A stretch of DNA of 64,000 nt from Labrenzia sp. CE80 (lineage in GTDB: Bacteria; Pseudomonadota; Alphaproteobacteria; Rhizobiales; Stappiaceae). Within the stretch, counting starts at the first letter, position 1, and the number at the start of each line of letters is the position of its first letter. The DNA lies in NCBI RefSeq assembly GCF_009650605.1, contig NZ_WAJT01000001.1, positions 2,232,001 to 2,296,000 on the forward strand, in the 5' to 3' direction. This document shows positions 50,173 to 59,546 of this stretch, piece after piece. The notes below the pieces were generated by a model. That model did no database searches. It worked only from the letters and a program-made list of their open reading frames with translations, and was not told the origin of the DNA. Both the position numbers and the translations under genes were made by a program.

Positions 50173-52686
50173 ATGGAAACACCGATCATTGTTGCGGCCT
50201 TTGCCGGCCTGCTTGTCACCATTTCCCTTTTGCAACCACTGGCAAGAAAGCTCGGGCTTTCTCCAAGCGTGCTTCTGGCTACGGTGGGGACCCTGATCGG
50301 GATCGCGGCGACCTACCTTCTCTATACGCCGCGCACTGACGCTTTCAACGAACTTGCTCTGGTCTTCGTCGATCCACCAATCGATTCAGAGAAAATTCTC
50401 TACATTTTCCTTCCGATCCTATTGTTTCAGACCACTTTGACGCTGGACGTCCGGCGGATTTTTGAAGATATCGGACCGATTTTGGTGATGGCAATCGTGG
50501 CTGTCTTTGTCGCCACCTTCTTCATCGGATTTGCGCTCTACCCCCTTGCAGGGTTTTCGCTCGTGACGTGCCTGTTGCTCGGCGCCATCGTCGCGACCAC
50601 CGACCCGGTCGCCGTGGTCGGCATTTTCCGCGATATTGGTGCCCCGCCACGTCTTGGACGAATCGTGGAAGGTGAAAGCCTTCTGAACGATGCGGCCGCG
50701 ATCGTTCTCTTTGTTATCCTGCTCGGCATCCTGACCGGCGCCCAGTCGACCGATACCAGTGAGGCGGCGATCGCCTTTTTCAGATCCTTCGTCGGCGGCG
50801 TGATTGTCGGCACCTTATTGGCCCGCGCCTGCGTCATGGTGCTGCCGGTGATGCGTGACCTTCCTCTCGCACAAGTGACGCTCAGCCTCGCCCTGCCCTA
50901 TCTCATCTATGTCATTTCGGACCAATTTGCGGATGTATCAGCCGTAGTTGCCGTTGTGGCCGCCGGAATCGTGTTCAACCTCTACGGCCCGTCCCGTATC
51001 GCGCCCAAGAATTGGACGTTCCTCCAAGACATTTGGGAACAGATTGCGTTCTGGGCGTCGTCACTGATTTTCGTGCTGGCATCAATCATGATCCCGAAGC
51101 TGGTCGCCGGTTTCACGGAACTCGATATTCTGCTCCTGCTCATCCTCGTGGTTGCAGCCCTTGCCGCTCGAGCAGTCGTGATCTTTGGCCTATTGCCGAT
51201 ACTTTCGGTGCTCAAGGTCGGCGAACGCGTCAACGTGAGGTTCAAGACAGTGATGCTGTGGGGCGGCATGCGCGGCGCCGTCACACTGACGCTTGCCTTG
51301 AGCGTTTCGGAGCATGCTGCCCTGAGCGACGAGATCTCTTCCTTCATCACCAAACTGGCCACCGGCTTCGTCCTGTTCACGCTTCTGGTCTACGGATCAA
51401 GCCTGAAGCCTCTGATCAAGCTCTTGAAGCTCAACAGGCTGTCGCCGCGTGATGAAGCTGTCAGAAACCAATTCCTGGTGCTGGCGCTTTCGGACGTGCG
51501 GCAAGGGATCACAGAGACCGCCAACGCCTATCAGATTGCTCCCGAACTGTCTGAACGGGTGACGAGTATCTATGAAGAGCGAACGAAGACGGCTTCGGAA
51601 TCCTCGGTATCCCTCAAGGACCTCAAGGACAAGGAGCGCGTCATCCTGGGCCTCGTCGCGCTGGCCGACCGGGAACGAGAACTGGTGCTCAAACACTTTC
51701 ACGAGAAAACGATTTCCAACCGCGCGGTCTCCAAACACCTGGCAGCGGCCGGGCGGATTGGTGATCTGACACGAGCCGAGGGCCGTTCCGGCTACAATCG
51801 AGCAACCCGTGTGCCCCTGCAGTTCGGAATTCGCTTGCGCTTCGCTCAATGGCTGCATCGCAGGCTCAAGATCCAGTGGCTTCTCTCAAGCCAAATATCG
51901 GATCGGTTCGAATTTTTGCTGGTTAGCCGGATCGTCGCGGGCGAACTCATTGCTTTCAATCAGCGTCGGATCCGCCCTCTGGTCGGTGATCGTGTCGGCG
52001 GCATCCTCAATGACACACTATGCACCAGGCGCGAAGAAATCCTGCGCGCCATAGAAGCCCTTCGATTGCAATATCCGGACTATGCCGATGCACAGGAGGT
52101 GCTTTTCCTCCGCAACACAGGCCTGCGGCTAGAGGAGACGGCCTACGCCGATGCGCATTCTCAAGCGCTAATTGGAGCCGAACTTTACAATGATCTGACT
52201 GCAGAACTTTCAAACGCCCGGCTGAAGACACATCAGCGGCCCAAACTTGATCTTGGCATGAGGACCGAAGACCTTCTTGGGCAACACGAATTGTTCTCGA
52301 GCTTGAGCCAGGCCCGGCGGCGAGCGGTCGCCAAGTTGATGCGGCCCAGGTTCGCAATTCCCGGAGAGAAGCTGATCCAGATGGGAGACAAGGGCGACAC
52401 GGCCTTCTTCATCTCCTCCGGCGCTGTCGAGGTACGGACCGCCAACAGTTCTTTCAGGTTGGGGCGCGGCGAGATGTTCGGGGAAATCGCCCTGATTACG
52501 GGCAAGCCACGTAGTGCGGACGTGAAGGCGCTTGGCTATTGCCAGCTGCTCACGCTTTCAGCGGCGGACTACCGGACGCTCGTGGATCAAGCGCCCGACA
52601 TCAAGGCACACATGGACAATCTCTCGTCACGGCGTCAGAGCATCAATGCCGGCAAGCATCTGGACGCTGACGAGACGTCGACCTAA
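50173..52686 (+). CDS. Cation:proton antiporter with C-terminal cyclic-nucleotide-binding domain
   Basis: An 837-residue protein. Residues 1 to about 415 hold the CPA1-type sodium/proton exchanger with about 12 helices, including ATTDPVAVVGIFRDIGAP and EGESLLNDAAAIVLFV, where the paired Asp/Asn residues bind the cation. A long cytoplasmic region follows. Residues about 700-825 form a cyclic-nucleotide-binding domain with FGEIALITGKPRSADV; the Arg that holds the phosphate is present (near residue 779). The antiporter is therefore likely gated by cAMP or cGMP, similar in design to sperm-type exchangers. The ATG at 50173 follows GGTGG. Confidence 0.9.
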   Translation: METPIIVAAFAGLLVTISLLQPLARKLGLSPSVLLATVGTLIGIAATYLLYTPRTDAFNELALVFVDPPIDSEKILYIFLPILLFQTTLTLDVRRIFEDIGPILVMAIVAVFVATFFIGFALYPLAGFSLVTCLLLGAIVATTDPVAVVGIFRDIGAPPRLGRIVEGESLLNDAAAIVLFVILLGILTGAQSTDTSEAAIAFFRSFVGGVIVGTLLARACVMVLPVMRDLPLAQVTLSLALPYLIYVISDQFADVSAVVAVVAAGIVFNLYGPSRIAPKNWTFLQDIWEQIAFWASSLIFVLASIMIPKLVAGFTELDILLLLILVVAALAARAVVIFGLLPILSVLKVGERVNVRFKTVMLWGGMRGAVTLTLALSVSEHAALSDEISSFITKLATGFVLFTLLVYGSSLKPLIKLLKLNRLSPRDEAVRNQFLVLALSDVRQGITETANAYQIAPELSERVTSIYEERTKTASESSVSLKDLKDKERVILGLVALADRERELVLKHFHEKTISNRAVSKHLAAAGRIGDLTRAEGRSGYNRATRVPLQFGIRLRFAQWLHRRLKIQWLLSSQISDRFEFLLVSRIVAGELIAFNQRRIRPLVGDRVGGILNDTLCTRREEILRAIEALRLQYPDYADAQEVLFLRNTGLRLEETAYADAHSQALIGAELYNDLTAELSNARLKTHQRPKLDLGMRTEDLLGQHELFSSLSQARRRAVAKLMRPRFAIPGEKLIQMGDKGDTAFFISSGAVEVRTANSSFRLGRGEMFGEIALITGKPRSADVKALGYCQLLTLSAADYRTLVDQAPDIKAHMDNLSSRRQSINAGKHLDADETST

Positions 52687-52716
52687 AGGTCAATATGTCT
52701 ATTGTTTCTCAGAGAC

Positions 52717-52923
52717 TTACCCAGCTGTTGTGCAGATGACCGACAGAGACTTGAGCATGGCCGCCTCGGCGCCGAAGCAACATGCATGGAGCATGAAAAA
52801 GCCGGCTGAAAGAAGCGTGCCTGTCGCAAGCGCGCCAAGCAACCAGGGATCTTGACGGATTTCCTCCAAGATATTGCCGGTCTCAAGCTCCTGTGACAGT
52901 CCGGCCTGTGCGTATGCGCTCAT
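52717..52923 (-). CDS. Small single-pass membrane protein at the end of the cox operon
   Basis: A 68-residue protein with an ideal GGAGGGG ribosome site seven bases before the ATG at 52923. An acidic N-terminus (ELETGNILEEIRQDP) precedes one membrane helix (about 32-50, WLLGALATGTLLSAGFFML) followed by HACCFGAEAAML with two adjacent Cys and a third Cys near the end (SVICTTAG). It lies 60 bases after coxG on the same strand. I do not recognise the family. The CC pair next to the membrane, at the end of an operon for a Cu-containing enzyme, is suggestive but unproven. Confidence 0.65.
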   Translation of the reverse strand: MSAYAQAGLSQELETGNILEEIRQDPWLLGALATGTLLSAGFFMLHACCFGAEAAMLKSLSVICTTAG

Positions 52924-52983
52924 GATATTCCCCTCCACTCAGTGACAAGAGATCAGGCGCTAAAGCGCCTGATCGTATGATCG

Positions 52984-53529
52984 TCAGGCGTCTTCTTCCG
53001 CCGCCGTGTCCTTCTTGCCGAACATGCCCGACAACCAGCCTTTTTTGTCTTCAGCCTGTTCTTCGTCAGCACCCCCATCAGACTGACTTGGTGCAACGGT
53101 TTCGCCAAAAGTCTTGAAGAACTCCCCAGCGAGACGCTTCGCTGTTGAATCGATAAGGCGTGAGCCGAGCTGCGCGAGCTTGCCGCCGATTTGAGCGTCG
53201 ACATCATAGTGAAGAATGGTGGCGTCCGGGCCATCTTCTTCCAGGCGAACAACAGCGCCGCCCTTGGCAAAGCCGGCAACGCCGCCGGACCCTTCGCCAA
53301 CAATGCGATAGCTCTCTGGCGGGTTCAGGTCCTCAAGAGTCACCTTGCCGCCAAACTTGGCCTTGACCGGACCAACCTTCAGCAGAACCTTGGCTTCCAT
53401 TTCCGTATCGGAGTGCTTTACGAGCTCCTCACAGCCAGGGATGCAGGCCTTCAAGACATCCGCATCGTTCAGTGCTGCCCAAACGGTCTCGCGCGGAGCC
53501 TCGATGCGTTGGCTGTCTTCCATTTTCAT
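52984..53529 (-). CDS. coxG: CO dehydrogenase membrane-recruitment protein CoxG (SRPBCC family)
   Basis: A 181-residue protein of the CoxG/SRPBCC fold. It begins MKMEDSQRIEAPRETVWAAL, the usual start of the domain, with VGPVKAKFGGKVTLEDL and GSGGVAGFAKGGAVVRLEE further on. After about residue 145 comes an acidic linker and a short hydrophobic end (KKGWLSGMFGKK). In Oligotropha CoxG helps fix the enzyme to the inner membrane. GGAGA lies before the ATG. It is the seventh gene of the cox set. Confidence 0.9.
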   Translation of the reverse strand: MKMEDSQRIEAPRETVWAALNDADVLKACIPGCEELVKHSDTEMEAKVLLKVGPVKAKFGGKVTLEDLNPPESYRIVGEGSGGVAGFAKGGAVVRLEEDGPDATILHYDVDAQIGGKLAQLGSRLIDSTAKRLAGEFFKTFGETVAPSQSDGGADEEQAEDKKGWLSGMFGKKDTAAEEDA

Positions 53530-53556
53530 GAGAAATTTCTCCAGTTTTCGTGAACG

Positions 53557-54426
53557 TCAGACGTAAGCGGTTTCATTCGCATTGCCGCGCTGGTCTTTGC
53601 GGCGGAGGCGAAGAATTTCAGCTAGGATGGAGAGGGCAATCTCCTCCGGGGTGATTGCGCCAAGATCGAGCCCGGCGGGAGCCTTGACCCGGTCGATTGC
53701 AGCCGGATCAATTCCCTCCGTCAGCAGCTTGGTCCGCAGGCTTTCAGCCTTCCTGTGACTTCCGACAAAAGCCACGTGCTCGGCCCCAACCGATACGGCC
53801 GCCTTGAGCGCGGCCTGATCGCCGCGCCCCTGTGTCGCCACGACGAGGTAGCGAAGCGCCGTCGTTTCAACAGGAAGAGCATAGCCGTCGATGCGCTCAT
53901 TGGCGGCGGCAAAGGCATCCTGATCCTCCGAAGGGGCGCAGACGGTGATATCGAAGCCGACGCGCGGTCCAAGAGCAGCAAGTGCGATTGCCACGGGGCT
54001 GGCTCCAAGGATTACCAATGAAGGACGTGGCAGAACCGGCTCAACGAAGACATCCATGGTTCCCTGGCTCGGGCACATGTTGCTTGCGAAACGGATGCCG
54101 TCTTTTTCCTCGCCGGCGGCAACGCCTCGATCCTTGAGCAGGTCTTCCGGCTGAATGGAAATCAAACGCGTTTCGCCGTCAGCCAAAGCTTCCCGCGAGG
54201 CCTTAAGCACTGCGCCGCGGGCACAGCCACCGCCAATCCATCCTCCTGCGATGGAGCCATCGGCACGGATCACCGCCTTTGCTCCGGCCTTGGCAGCTGT
54301 CACGGAAATGGTCCGCACGACTGTCGCGAGGCTGAAAGGCTCGCCTGCGTGCCGCAGACGACTCATGAGATCATGTAGATCCTCATGATCTCGTTGAGGT
54401 AAATTGAGGCTGTGGGAAGGTTTCAT
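53557..54426 (-). CDS. coxF: XdhC/CoxI family maturation protein (CoxF)
   Basis: A 289-residue protein of the XdhC/CoxI type. The N-terminal domain has EPFSLATVVRTISVTAAKAG and GSIAGGWIGGGCARG, including the conserved Cys, and the C-terminal Rossmann domain starts at SLVILGASPVAIALAAL. Family members bind molybdenum cofactor and help sulfurate and insert it into molybdenum hydroxylases. The ATG at 54426 follows GAGGAT and lies ten bases after coxE. Named coxF from position after coxE. Confidence 0.88.
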   Translation of the reverse strand: MKPSHSLNLPQRDHEDLHDLMSRLRHAGEPFSLATVVRTISVTAAKAGAKAVIRADGSIAGGWIGGGCARGAVLKASREALADGETRLISIQPEDLLKDRGVAAGEEKDGIRFASNMCPSQGTMDVFVEPVLPRPSLVILGASPVAIALAALGPRVGFDITVCAPSEDQDAFAAANERIDGYALPVETTALRYLVVATQGRGDQAALKAAVSVGAEHVAFVGSHRKAESLRTKLLTEGIDPAAIDRVKAPAGLDLGAITPEEIALSILAEILRLRRKDQRGNANETAYV

Positions 54427-54436
54427 CGGATCATCC

Positions 54437-55639
54437 TCAAAGCTTCGCGAGATAGGGTTCGAGCGCCGCCAGGCTGTCCAGATTGTGCGCCGGGGCAAAC
54501 AGGTCAACGTGAGGAAGTGCAGCGGACATCCCCCCTGCCGTTGGTTCGTATCCCTGCCATCCGATCAAGGGATTGAGCCAGACAATGCGTCTGCACCTCC
54601 GGCGCAGTGCCGCCATTTCCGCGCCAAGTTGCTGCGGATCGCCGGTGTCATAGCCATCGGACAAAATCATGACGCATGTGCGCGAATGAATGACCCTCGC
54701 TGCATGCCAGCGATTGAACTCGGCGATGGCCTCACCGATCTTGGTGCCTCCGCCTACGCCCTGCGCCATCAACCCCATCCGGTCGAGCGCTCTGGCCGCA
54801 TCACGTTCGCTCAGCGCCGAAGAGACATGCACAAGACGCGTGTGAAACAAAAACGCCTCTGCCTCGCGGAAATTGTCAAGAATGCCGTGAACAAACCGGG
54901 TGAAGACACCGGTGTAATTGTTCATGGACCCTGAGGCATCCAGAAGCACGACCAGACGCAGCTGACGCTCCCGTGGCCCCTTTCGGATCAATTCAATTGG
55001 AGTGCCGCCGTGCGAGATCGAATGACGGATAGTCCGGCGCAGATCGAGGCGCGGTCCCTTGCGCTTTTGCCGATCGCGGCGGGTAAGCCGCACCCGCATG
55101 GAGTGCGCAAGACGTTCGGCGAGCCGGTGCGCGCGTTCCATAGCTTCCGGATCATGGATCTTTCGGAAATCGGTCTGGCCAAGATTGTCGGCAATGCTGG
55201 CGCCCTCACGCTTCGCATCGGTCTCGGCCTCGCTGTCTTCATCTTCCTCCTCACCGGCTGTCCGCTCGACATCACCAGCGGGGCCGTCGGTGGTTTGAAC
55301 GCTAGCGTCGGCCAACTCGCGGATGGTCTTCACGCCCTTCTTGGGGCTATCGCCGACGCTCTTGATCGCTCCCTTGAGCCCCTTGGCAAACCAGTAGGCG
55401 TCGAAGATCTCGTCAAAGGCTTGCCAGTCCGACCGGCGGCCGCAGAACAGTGCCCGGAAAGCACCCTTCAGCTCATGGGGCCGCGAAGACAAGGTTGATC
55501 TGAGCAAGGCGAGAGCATCATTTGTTTCAGCCAAGCCGACCTTGAACCCGCTGTCACGCAGGGAGCGAACGAAACCGGCAAGCCGCATGCGCAATGCGGC
55601 GCCGATGTCATCGCAGGTTTCAAGGACGAGAGCGGCCAT
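54437..55639 (-). CDS. coxE: CoxE, von Willebrand factor A domain protein
   Basis: A 400-residue protein needed, with CoxD, to build the Cu-S-Mo active site. The C-terminal VWA domain carries a MIDAS motif DASGSMNN for a metal ion and later strings VGGGTKIGEAI and MILSDGYDTGDP. The middle part is very acidic (EEEDEDSEAETD). The ATG at 55639 lies one base beyond the coxD stop. An AAGG lies upstream. It works as partner of a MoxR-type ATPase. Confidence 0.93.
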   Translation of the reverse strand: MAALVLETCDDIGAALRMRLAGFVRSLRDSGFKVGLAETNDALALLRSTLSSRPHELKGAFRALFCGRRSDWQAFDEIFDAYWFAKGLKGAIKSVGDSPKKGVKTIRELADASVQTTDGPAGDVERTAGEEEDEDSEAETDAKREGASIADNLGQTDFRKIHDPEAMERAHRLAERLAHSMRVRLTRRDRQKRKGPRLDLRRTIRHSISHGGTPIELIRKGPRERQLRLVVLLDASGSMNNYTGVFTRFVHGILDNFREAEAFLFHTRLVHVSSALSERDAARALDRMGLMAQGVGGGTKIGEAIAEFNRWHAARVIHSRTCVMILSDGYDTGDPQQLGAEMAALRRRCRRIVWLNPLIGWQGYEPTAGGMSAALPHVDLFAPAHNLDSLAALEPYLAKL

Positions 55640-55640
55640 G

Positions 55641-56525
55641 TCAGGCAACCTTGCCCAGGAGCCGGTCGGTCACGTCCCTGGTGACGCGCGCCTGGTCTTC
55701 TCTTGTCTTCAGGACGCAGGCCAGCGTCTCAAAGACGAGCTCGCGCTGATCATGCAGGTTGTTGCGACCGCCAAGACCAATCAGCGCAGAGGCCCAGTCG
55801 ATGGTCTCGGCAACGCCGGGCACCTTGGCCAAGTCTTCCTTGCGCAAGTTGCCTATCAGTTCTGCGATTTGCAGCGCCAGCTTTGCATCGAGACCCTCGA
55901 CACGGCTAAGCAGGATCCGCGCCTCACGATCGGGCGCCGGATAGTCAACGTAGTGATAGAGACAACGCCGCCGCAGGGCATCGGAGAGTTCGCGTGTGCC
56001 ATTGGAGGTCAGCACGACACGCGGAATGCTCTTCGCCCCGACGGTCCCAAGCTCGGGGATCGACACCTGATAATCCGACAGGATCTCTAAGAGGAAGGCT
56101 TCAAACTCTTCGTCAGCCCGGTCAATCTCGTCGATCAGCAGAACCGGAGCCGTGTCCTGCCGGATCGCGGCCAGCAAGGGGCGTTCCAGCAGGTATTTTT
56201 CGGAAAACACCGCTTCCTCGATCGCATCGGCGGTTTCGCCGGAGCCTTCATGGGCCTTGATCGCCAGAAGCTGGCGTTGATAATTCCACTCGTAAATAGC
56301 GTCCGAACGATCCAGTCCTTCATAGCACTGCAGGCGGATCAAGTCGGTATTTTCAAGCTTGGCCAATGCCTTGGCAACTTCGGTCTTGCCAACGCCGGCC
56401 TCGCCCTCAAGAAGCAATGGCCGCTTCAGCATTTCGGTCAGGACCAGCGCTGTCGCGAGACCTTCGTCTGCCACATAGCCGGTTTCGGCCAGTGCCGTTG
56501 CCAGTTGCTGCTTGGTTGTTGTCAT
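55641..56525 (-). CDS. coxD: CoxD, MoxR-family AAA+ ATPase
   Basis: A 294-residue AAA+ chaperone. Walker A is GEAGVGKT at residues 41-48, Walker B is VLLIDEIDRAD, and sensor 1 is VVLTSNGTRELSDALRRRC with the arginine finger region. In Oligotropha CoxD is needed to insert sulfur and copper into the apoenzyme. It follows coxL after 82 bases, where a strong hairpin lies, and is tightly followed by coxE. Confidence 0.95.
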   Translation of the reverse strand: MTTTKQQLATALAETGYVADEGLATALVLTEMLKRPLLLEGEAGVGKTEVAKALAKLENTDLIRLQCYEGLDRSDAIYEWNYQRQLLAIKAHEGSGETADAIEEAVFSEKYLLERPLLAAIRQDTAPVLLIDEIDRADEEFEAFLLEILSDYQVSIPELGTVGAKSIPRVVLTSNGTRELSDALRRRCLYHYVDYPAPDREARILLSRVEGLDAKLALQIAELIGNLRKEDLAKVPGVAETIDWASALIGLGGRNNLHDQRELVFETLACVLKTREDQARVTRDVTDRLLGKVA

Positions 56526-56568
56526 GGGACTGACTTCATCGTCACAAGGTGATCATTAAGGCTGAGTC

Positions 56569-56597
56569 ACCGGCCGCGGGTCAGACCCGCGACCGGT
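56569..56597 (-). promoter_or_regulatory. Hairpin between coxL and coxD
   Basis: ACCGG at 56569-56573 pairs with CCGGT at 56593-56597 and CGCGGGT at 56575-56581 with ACCCGCG at 56585-56591, with one mismatch and a three-base loop. No T-run follows. It may slow transcription or protect the mRNA end of the structural genes. Confidence 0.75.
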
Positions 56598-56607
56598 AAA
56601 TTCAAAC

Positions 56608-59028
56608 TCAGCCGTGTGCGCCCAGGTTCTTGGCAACCTGCCAGACACGCCATGCATCATGCGGCATCTGGATGTGCGTCGAGCCAAGGAAACCAAAGGC
56701 GTCGTTGACCGCATTGGAGAAGGCCGGGACACCGCCCACGTTGGGGCTTTCGCCAACGCCCTTTGCACCAATCGGGTGATGCGGACTTGGTGTCACCGTG
56801 TGGTCGGTCTCCCAATGCGGGGTCTCGACCGCAGTCGGCAGGAAGAAGTCCATAAAGGACGCTCCCATGACATTGCCCATCTCGTCGTAGCTGATCTCCT
56901 GACCCATCGCGATGGCGAAGGCTTCTGTCAGGCCGCCGTGAACCTGCCCCTCAATGATCATCGGGTTGATGCGTGTTCCGCAATCATCCAGAGCATAGAA
57001 GCGACGGGTTTTGGCGACGCCAGTGTCGACATCGATATCCATTACGCAGAAATAAGCGCCGAACGGATAGGTCATGTTGGGCGGGTCGTAGTAGGATACG
57101 GCCTCAAGGCCCGGCTCAATGCCGGGGGGCGGCGCGTTATAGGCTGCCCAGGCGATTTCCTTCATCGACTTGCGTGCTTCCGGATTGCCCTTCACCTGGA
57201 ACCCATCGATGTCCCATTCGAGATCGAACTCAGAGACTTCGAGCATGTGTGCCGCAATCATCTGCGCTTTCGCGCGGATCTTGCGAGCCGCAAGGGCGAT
57301 GGCTGCACCTGCGACCGGTGTCGAACGCGAACCATACGTCCCAAGACCATATGGCGCGGTGTCCGTATCACCTTCTTCGACCATAATGTCCGCTGCCGGA
57401 ATACCAATTTCGGTGGCAATGATCTGCGCCCAGGTGGTTTCGTGACCCTGCCCCTGGGACTTACTGCCCATGCGGGAAATCACTGAGCCGGTGGGATGAA
57501 TGCGGATCTCCGCGCTGTCGAACATGGCCACGCCGAGAATGTCGCAGTTCTTGGAGGGACCGGCGCCGACGATCTCGGTGAAGAAGCAGACGCCGATACC
57601 CATGATTTCCCGGGTTTCGCCGCGCTTGAACGCTTCCTGCTTGGCCTTTTGTTCCTCGCGTAGCCCGCGGTAATCGATGGCATCCATCGCCTTGTGCATG
57701 GCGGTGTGATAATCGCCGCTGTCATACTCCCAGCCGAGAGCCGAGTTGTAGGGGAACTGCTCCGGCTTGATGAAGTTCTTCAGACGAAGGTCCGCAGGAT
57801 CCATCCCAAGCTTTTGGGCCAGAACATCCATACCGCGCTCGATGCAGTATGCTGCCTCGGTCACCCGGAAGGAGCAGCGGTATGCGACACCGCCCGGCGC
57901 CTTGTTGGTGTAGACACCGTCGACGGACAAGTGCGCCACCGGGAAGTCATAAGACCCGGTGACGATATTGAAGAAGCCGGCGGGCCACTTGCTGGGATCG
58001 GCGCAGGCGTCGAAGCCACCATGGTCACCCAGAACGTGAACCTTGAGACCTGTTACAGTGCCGTCCTTCTTGGCCGCAATCTCGGTGGTCATGTGGTAGT
58101 CGCGCGCAAAGGACGTGGTGGAGAGGTTCTCCATGCGGTCCTCAACCCACTTCACCGGCTGCCCGGTGACAATCGACGCGACAATCGAGCAGATATAGCC
58201 CGGATATGCGCCAACCTTGTTGCCAAAGCCGCCACCGACATCAGGCGCAATCACATGTATCTTGTGCTCGGGGATGGTCGAAAGCAGCGAGGCGACCGTG
58301 CGAATGACGTGAGGCGCCTGGAAGGTGCCGTAAAGCGTCAGCTCACCGTTCACCTTGTCCATAGAAGCAAGGCACTGGCAGGTCTCCAGTGGAGATGGAT
58401 GTGTCCGGTGATAGGAAATCATCTCCTTTACCGTGACCTCGGCCTCAGCAAAGGCCTTGTCCGTTGCATCTTCATCACCAACTGACCAATTGAAGATGTG
58501 GTTGTGATGCTTACGCGGTCCGTGAGCCCCTTCCATCTTGCCTTCCAGATCAGGTCGCAGCACCGGAGCGTCCGGGTCCATAGACTTGAACGGATCGACC
58601 AGGACAGGCAGTTCCTCGTACTCAACCTCGATCAGCTGGATCGCATCGTCGGCGATGTAGCGGTCTTCGGCTACGACGAAGGCGACTTCCTGGTTCTGAT
58701 ACAGTACCTTGCCGTCGGCCAGAACCATCTGGACGTCGCCGGCCAATGTCGGCATCCAGGCCAGGTTCACGCCCTTCAGGTCTTCCGCAGTGAGGACCGC
58801 GATCACACCCGGTATTTTCAGGGCCTCGGTCGCATCGATCTTTGTGACCTTGGCGTGGGCGTAGGGAGAGCGGACGAAATCGCCATGCAGCATGCCAGGC
58901 ATTTTGATGTCGTCGACATACTTGCCCTTGCCCTGGGTGAAACGAATGTCTTCAACGCGCTTGCGCTTGCAGCCCATGCCTTCGAGGGCGGCTTCGCGCT
59001 GTTCCCGTGACGGGGTCATGTCATTCAT
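56608..59028 (-). CDS. coxL: Aerobic carbon monoxide dehydrogenase, large subunit (form I)
   Basis: An 806-residue molybdenum-copper subunit that oxidises CO to CO2. The form I active-site loop AYRCSFR is at residues 382-388, with Cys385 in the position that binds copper; the related form II proteins have AYRGAGR. The catalytic Glu760 is in GAKGVGESPN. Other cofactor strings include GGGFGNKVGAYP and GQGHETTWAQI. It overlaps coxS by four bases (ATGA) and has AGGAGG upstream. With coxM and coxS it forms the (LMS)2 enzyme on the inner face of the membrane. Confidence 0.98.
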   Translation of the reverse strand: MNDMTPSREQREAALEGMGCKRKRVEDIRFTQGKGKYVDDIKMPGMLHGDFVRSPYAHAKVTKIDATEALKIPGVIAVLTAEDLKGVNLAWMPTLAGDVQMVLADGKVLYQNQEVAFVVAEDRYIADDAIQLIEVEYEELPVLVDPFKSMDPDAPVLRPDLEGKMEGAHGPRKHHNHIFNWSVGDEDATDKAFAEAEVTVKEMISYHRTHPSPLETCQCLASMDKVNGELTLYGTFQAPHVIRTVASLLSTIPEHKIHVIAPDVGGGFGNKVGAYPGYICSIVASIVTGQPVKWVEDRMENLSTTSFARDYHMTTEIAAKKDGTVTGLKVHVLGDHGGFDACADPSKWPAGFFNIVTGSYDFPVAHLSVDGVYTNKAPGGVAYRCSFRVTEAAYCIERGMDVLAQKLGMDPADLRLKNFIKPEQFPYNSALGWEYDSGDYHTAMHKAMDAIDYRGLREEQKAKQEAFKRGETREIMGIGVCFFTEIVGAGPSKNCDILGVAMFDSAEIRIHPTGSVISRMGSKSQGQGHETTWAQIIATEIGIPAADIMVEEGDTDTAPYGLGTYGSRSTPVAGAAIALAARKIRAKAQMIAAHMLEVSEFDLEWDIDGFQVKGNPEARKSMKEIAWAAYNAPPPGIEPGLEAVSYYDPPNMTYPFGAYFCVMDIDVDTGVAKTRRFYALDDCGTRINPMIIEGQVHGGLTEAFAIAMGQEISYDEMGNVMGASFMDFFLPTAVETPHWETDHTVTPSPHHPIGAKGVGESPNVGGVPAFSNAVNDAFGFLGSTHIQMPHDAWRVWQVAKNLGAHG

Positions 59029-59534
59029 TCTGCAGCCTCCTGATAGTCACGGCCGTTCAGCTTCGCTGCGGCGTATTGGATGGCCTTCACGATGTTCTGG
59101 TAACCGGTGCAACGACAGAGGTTGCCCGCAATGCCAAAGCGGATTTCCTCTTCGGTCGGATCCGGATTTTCCTGAAGCAATGTATGCGCGCGGGTGATCA
59201 TGCCCGGCGTACAGAAGCCGCACTGCAGACCATGCATTTGGCGGAAGCCTTCCTGGAGCGCAGACAATGTGCCATCCGCATTCGCCATTCCCTCGATCGT
59301 GGTCAGCTCGGCGTTGTTCGCCTGGGCGGCAAAGAGCGTGCAAGACTTGACCGACATGCCGTTCATATCAACGGTGCAGGCGCCGCAATGGGACGTCTCG
59401 CAACCGATGTGCGGGCCGGTCAGGTTCAGGTCTTCGCGCAAAAAATGGATCAGAAGCGTACGTGGCTCAACGAAGCGCTGCACCTTCTTGCCGTTGACGG
59501 TCATCGTCACCGGGATCTGTTCAATCTCGCTCAT
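59025..59534 (-). CDS. coxS: Aerobic carbon monoxide dehydrogenase, small iron-sulfur subunit
   Basis: A 169-residue subunit with two [2Fe-2S] clusters. The plant-type cluster uses Cys45, Cys50, Cys53 and Cys65; the second uses Cys105, Cys108, Cys140 and Cys142 (GLQCGFCTPG and GNLCRCTGYQ). It passes electrons from the molybdenum site to FAD in coxM. It lies 12 bases after coxM and overlaps coxL. Gene order M-S-L is the standard for form I. Confidence 0.97.
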   Translation of the reverse strand: MSEIEQIPVTMTVNGKKVQRFVEPRTLLIHFLREDLNLTGPHIGCETSHCGACTVDMNGMSVKSCTLFAAQANNAELTTIEGMANADGTLSALQEGFRQMHGLQCGFCTPGMITRAHTLLQENPDPTEEEIRFGIAGNLCRCTGYQNIVKAIQYAAAKLNGRDYQEAAE

Positions 59535-59546
59535 GGTCTCTCTCCC

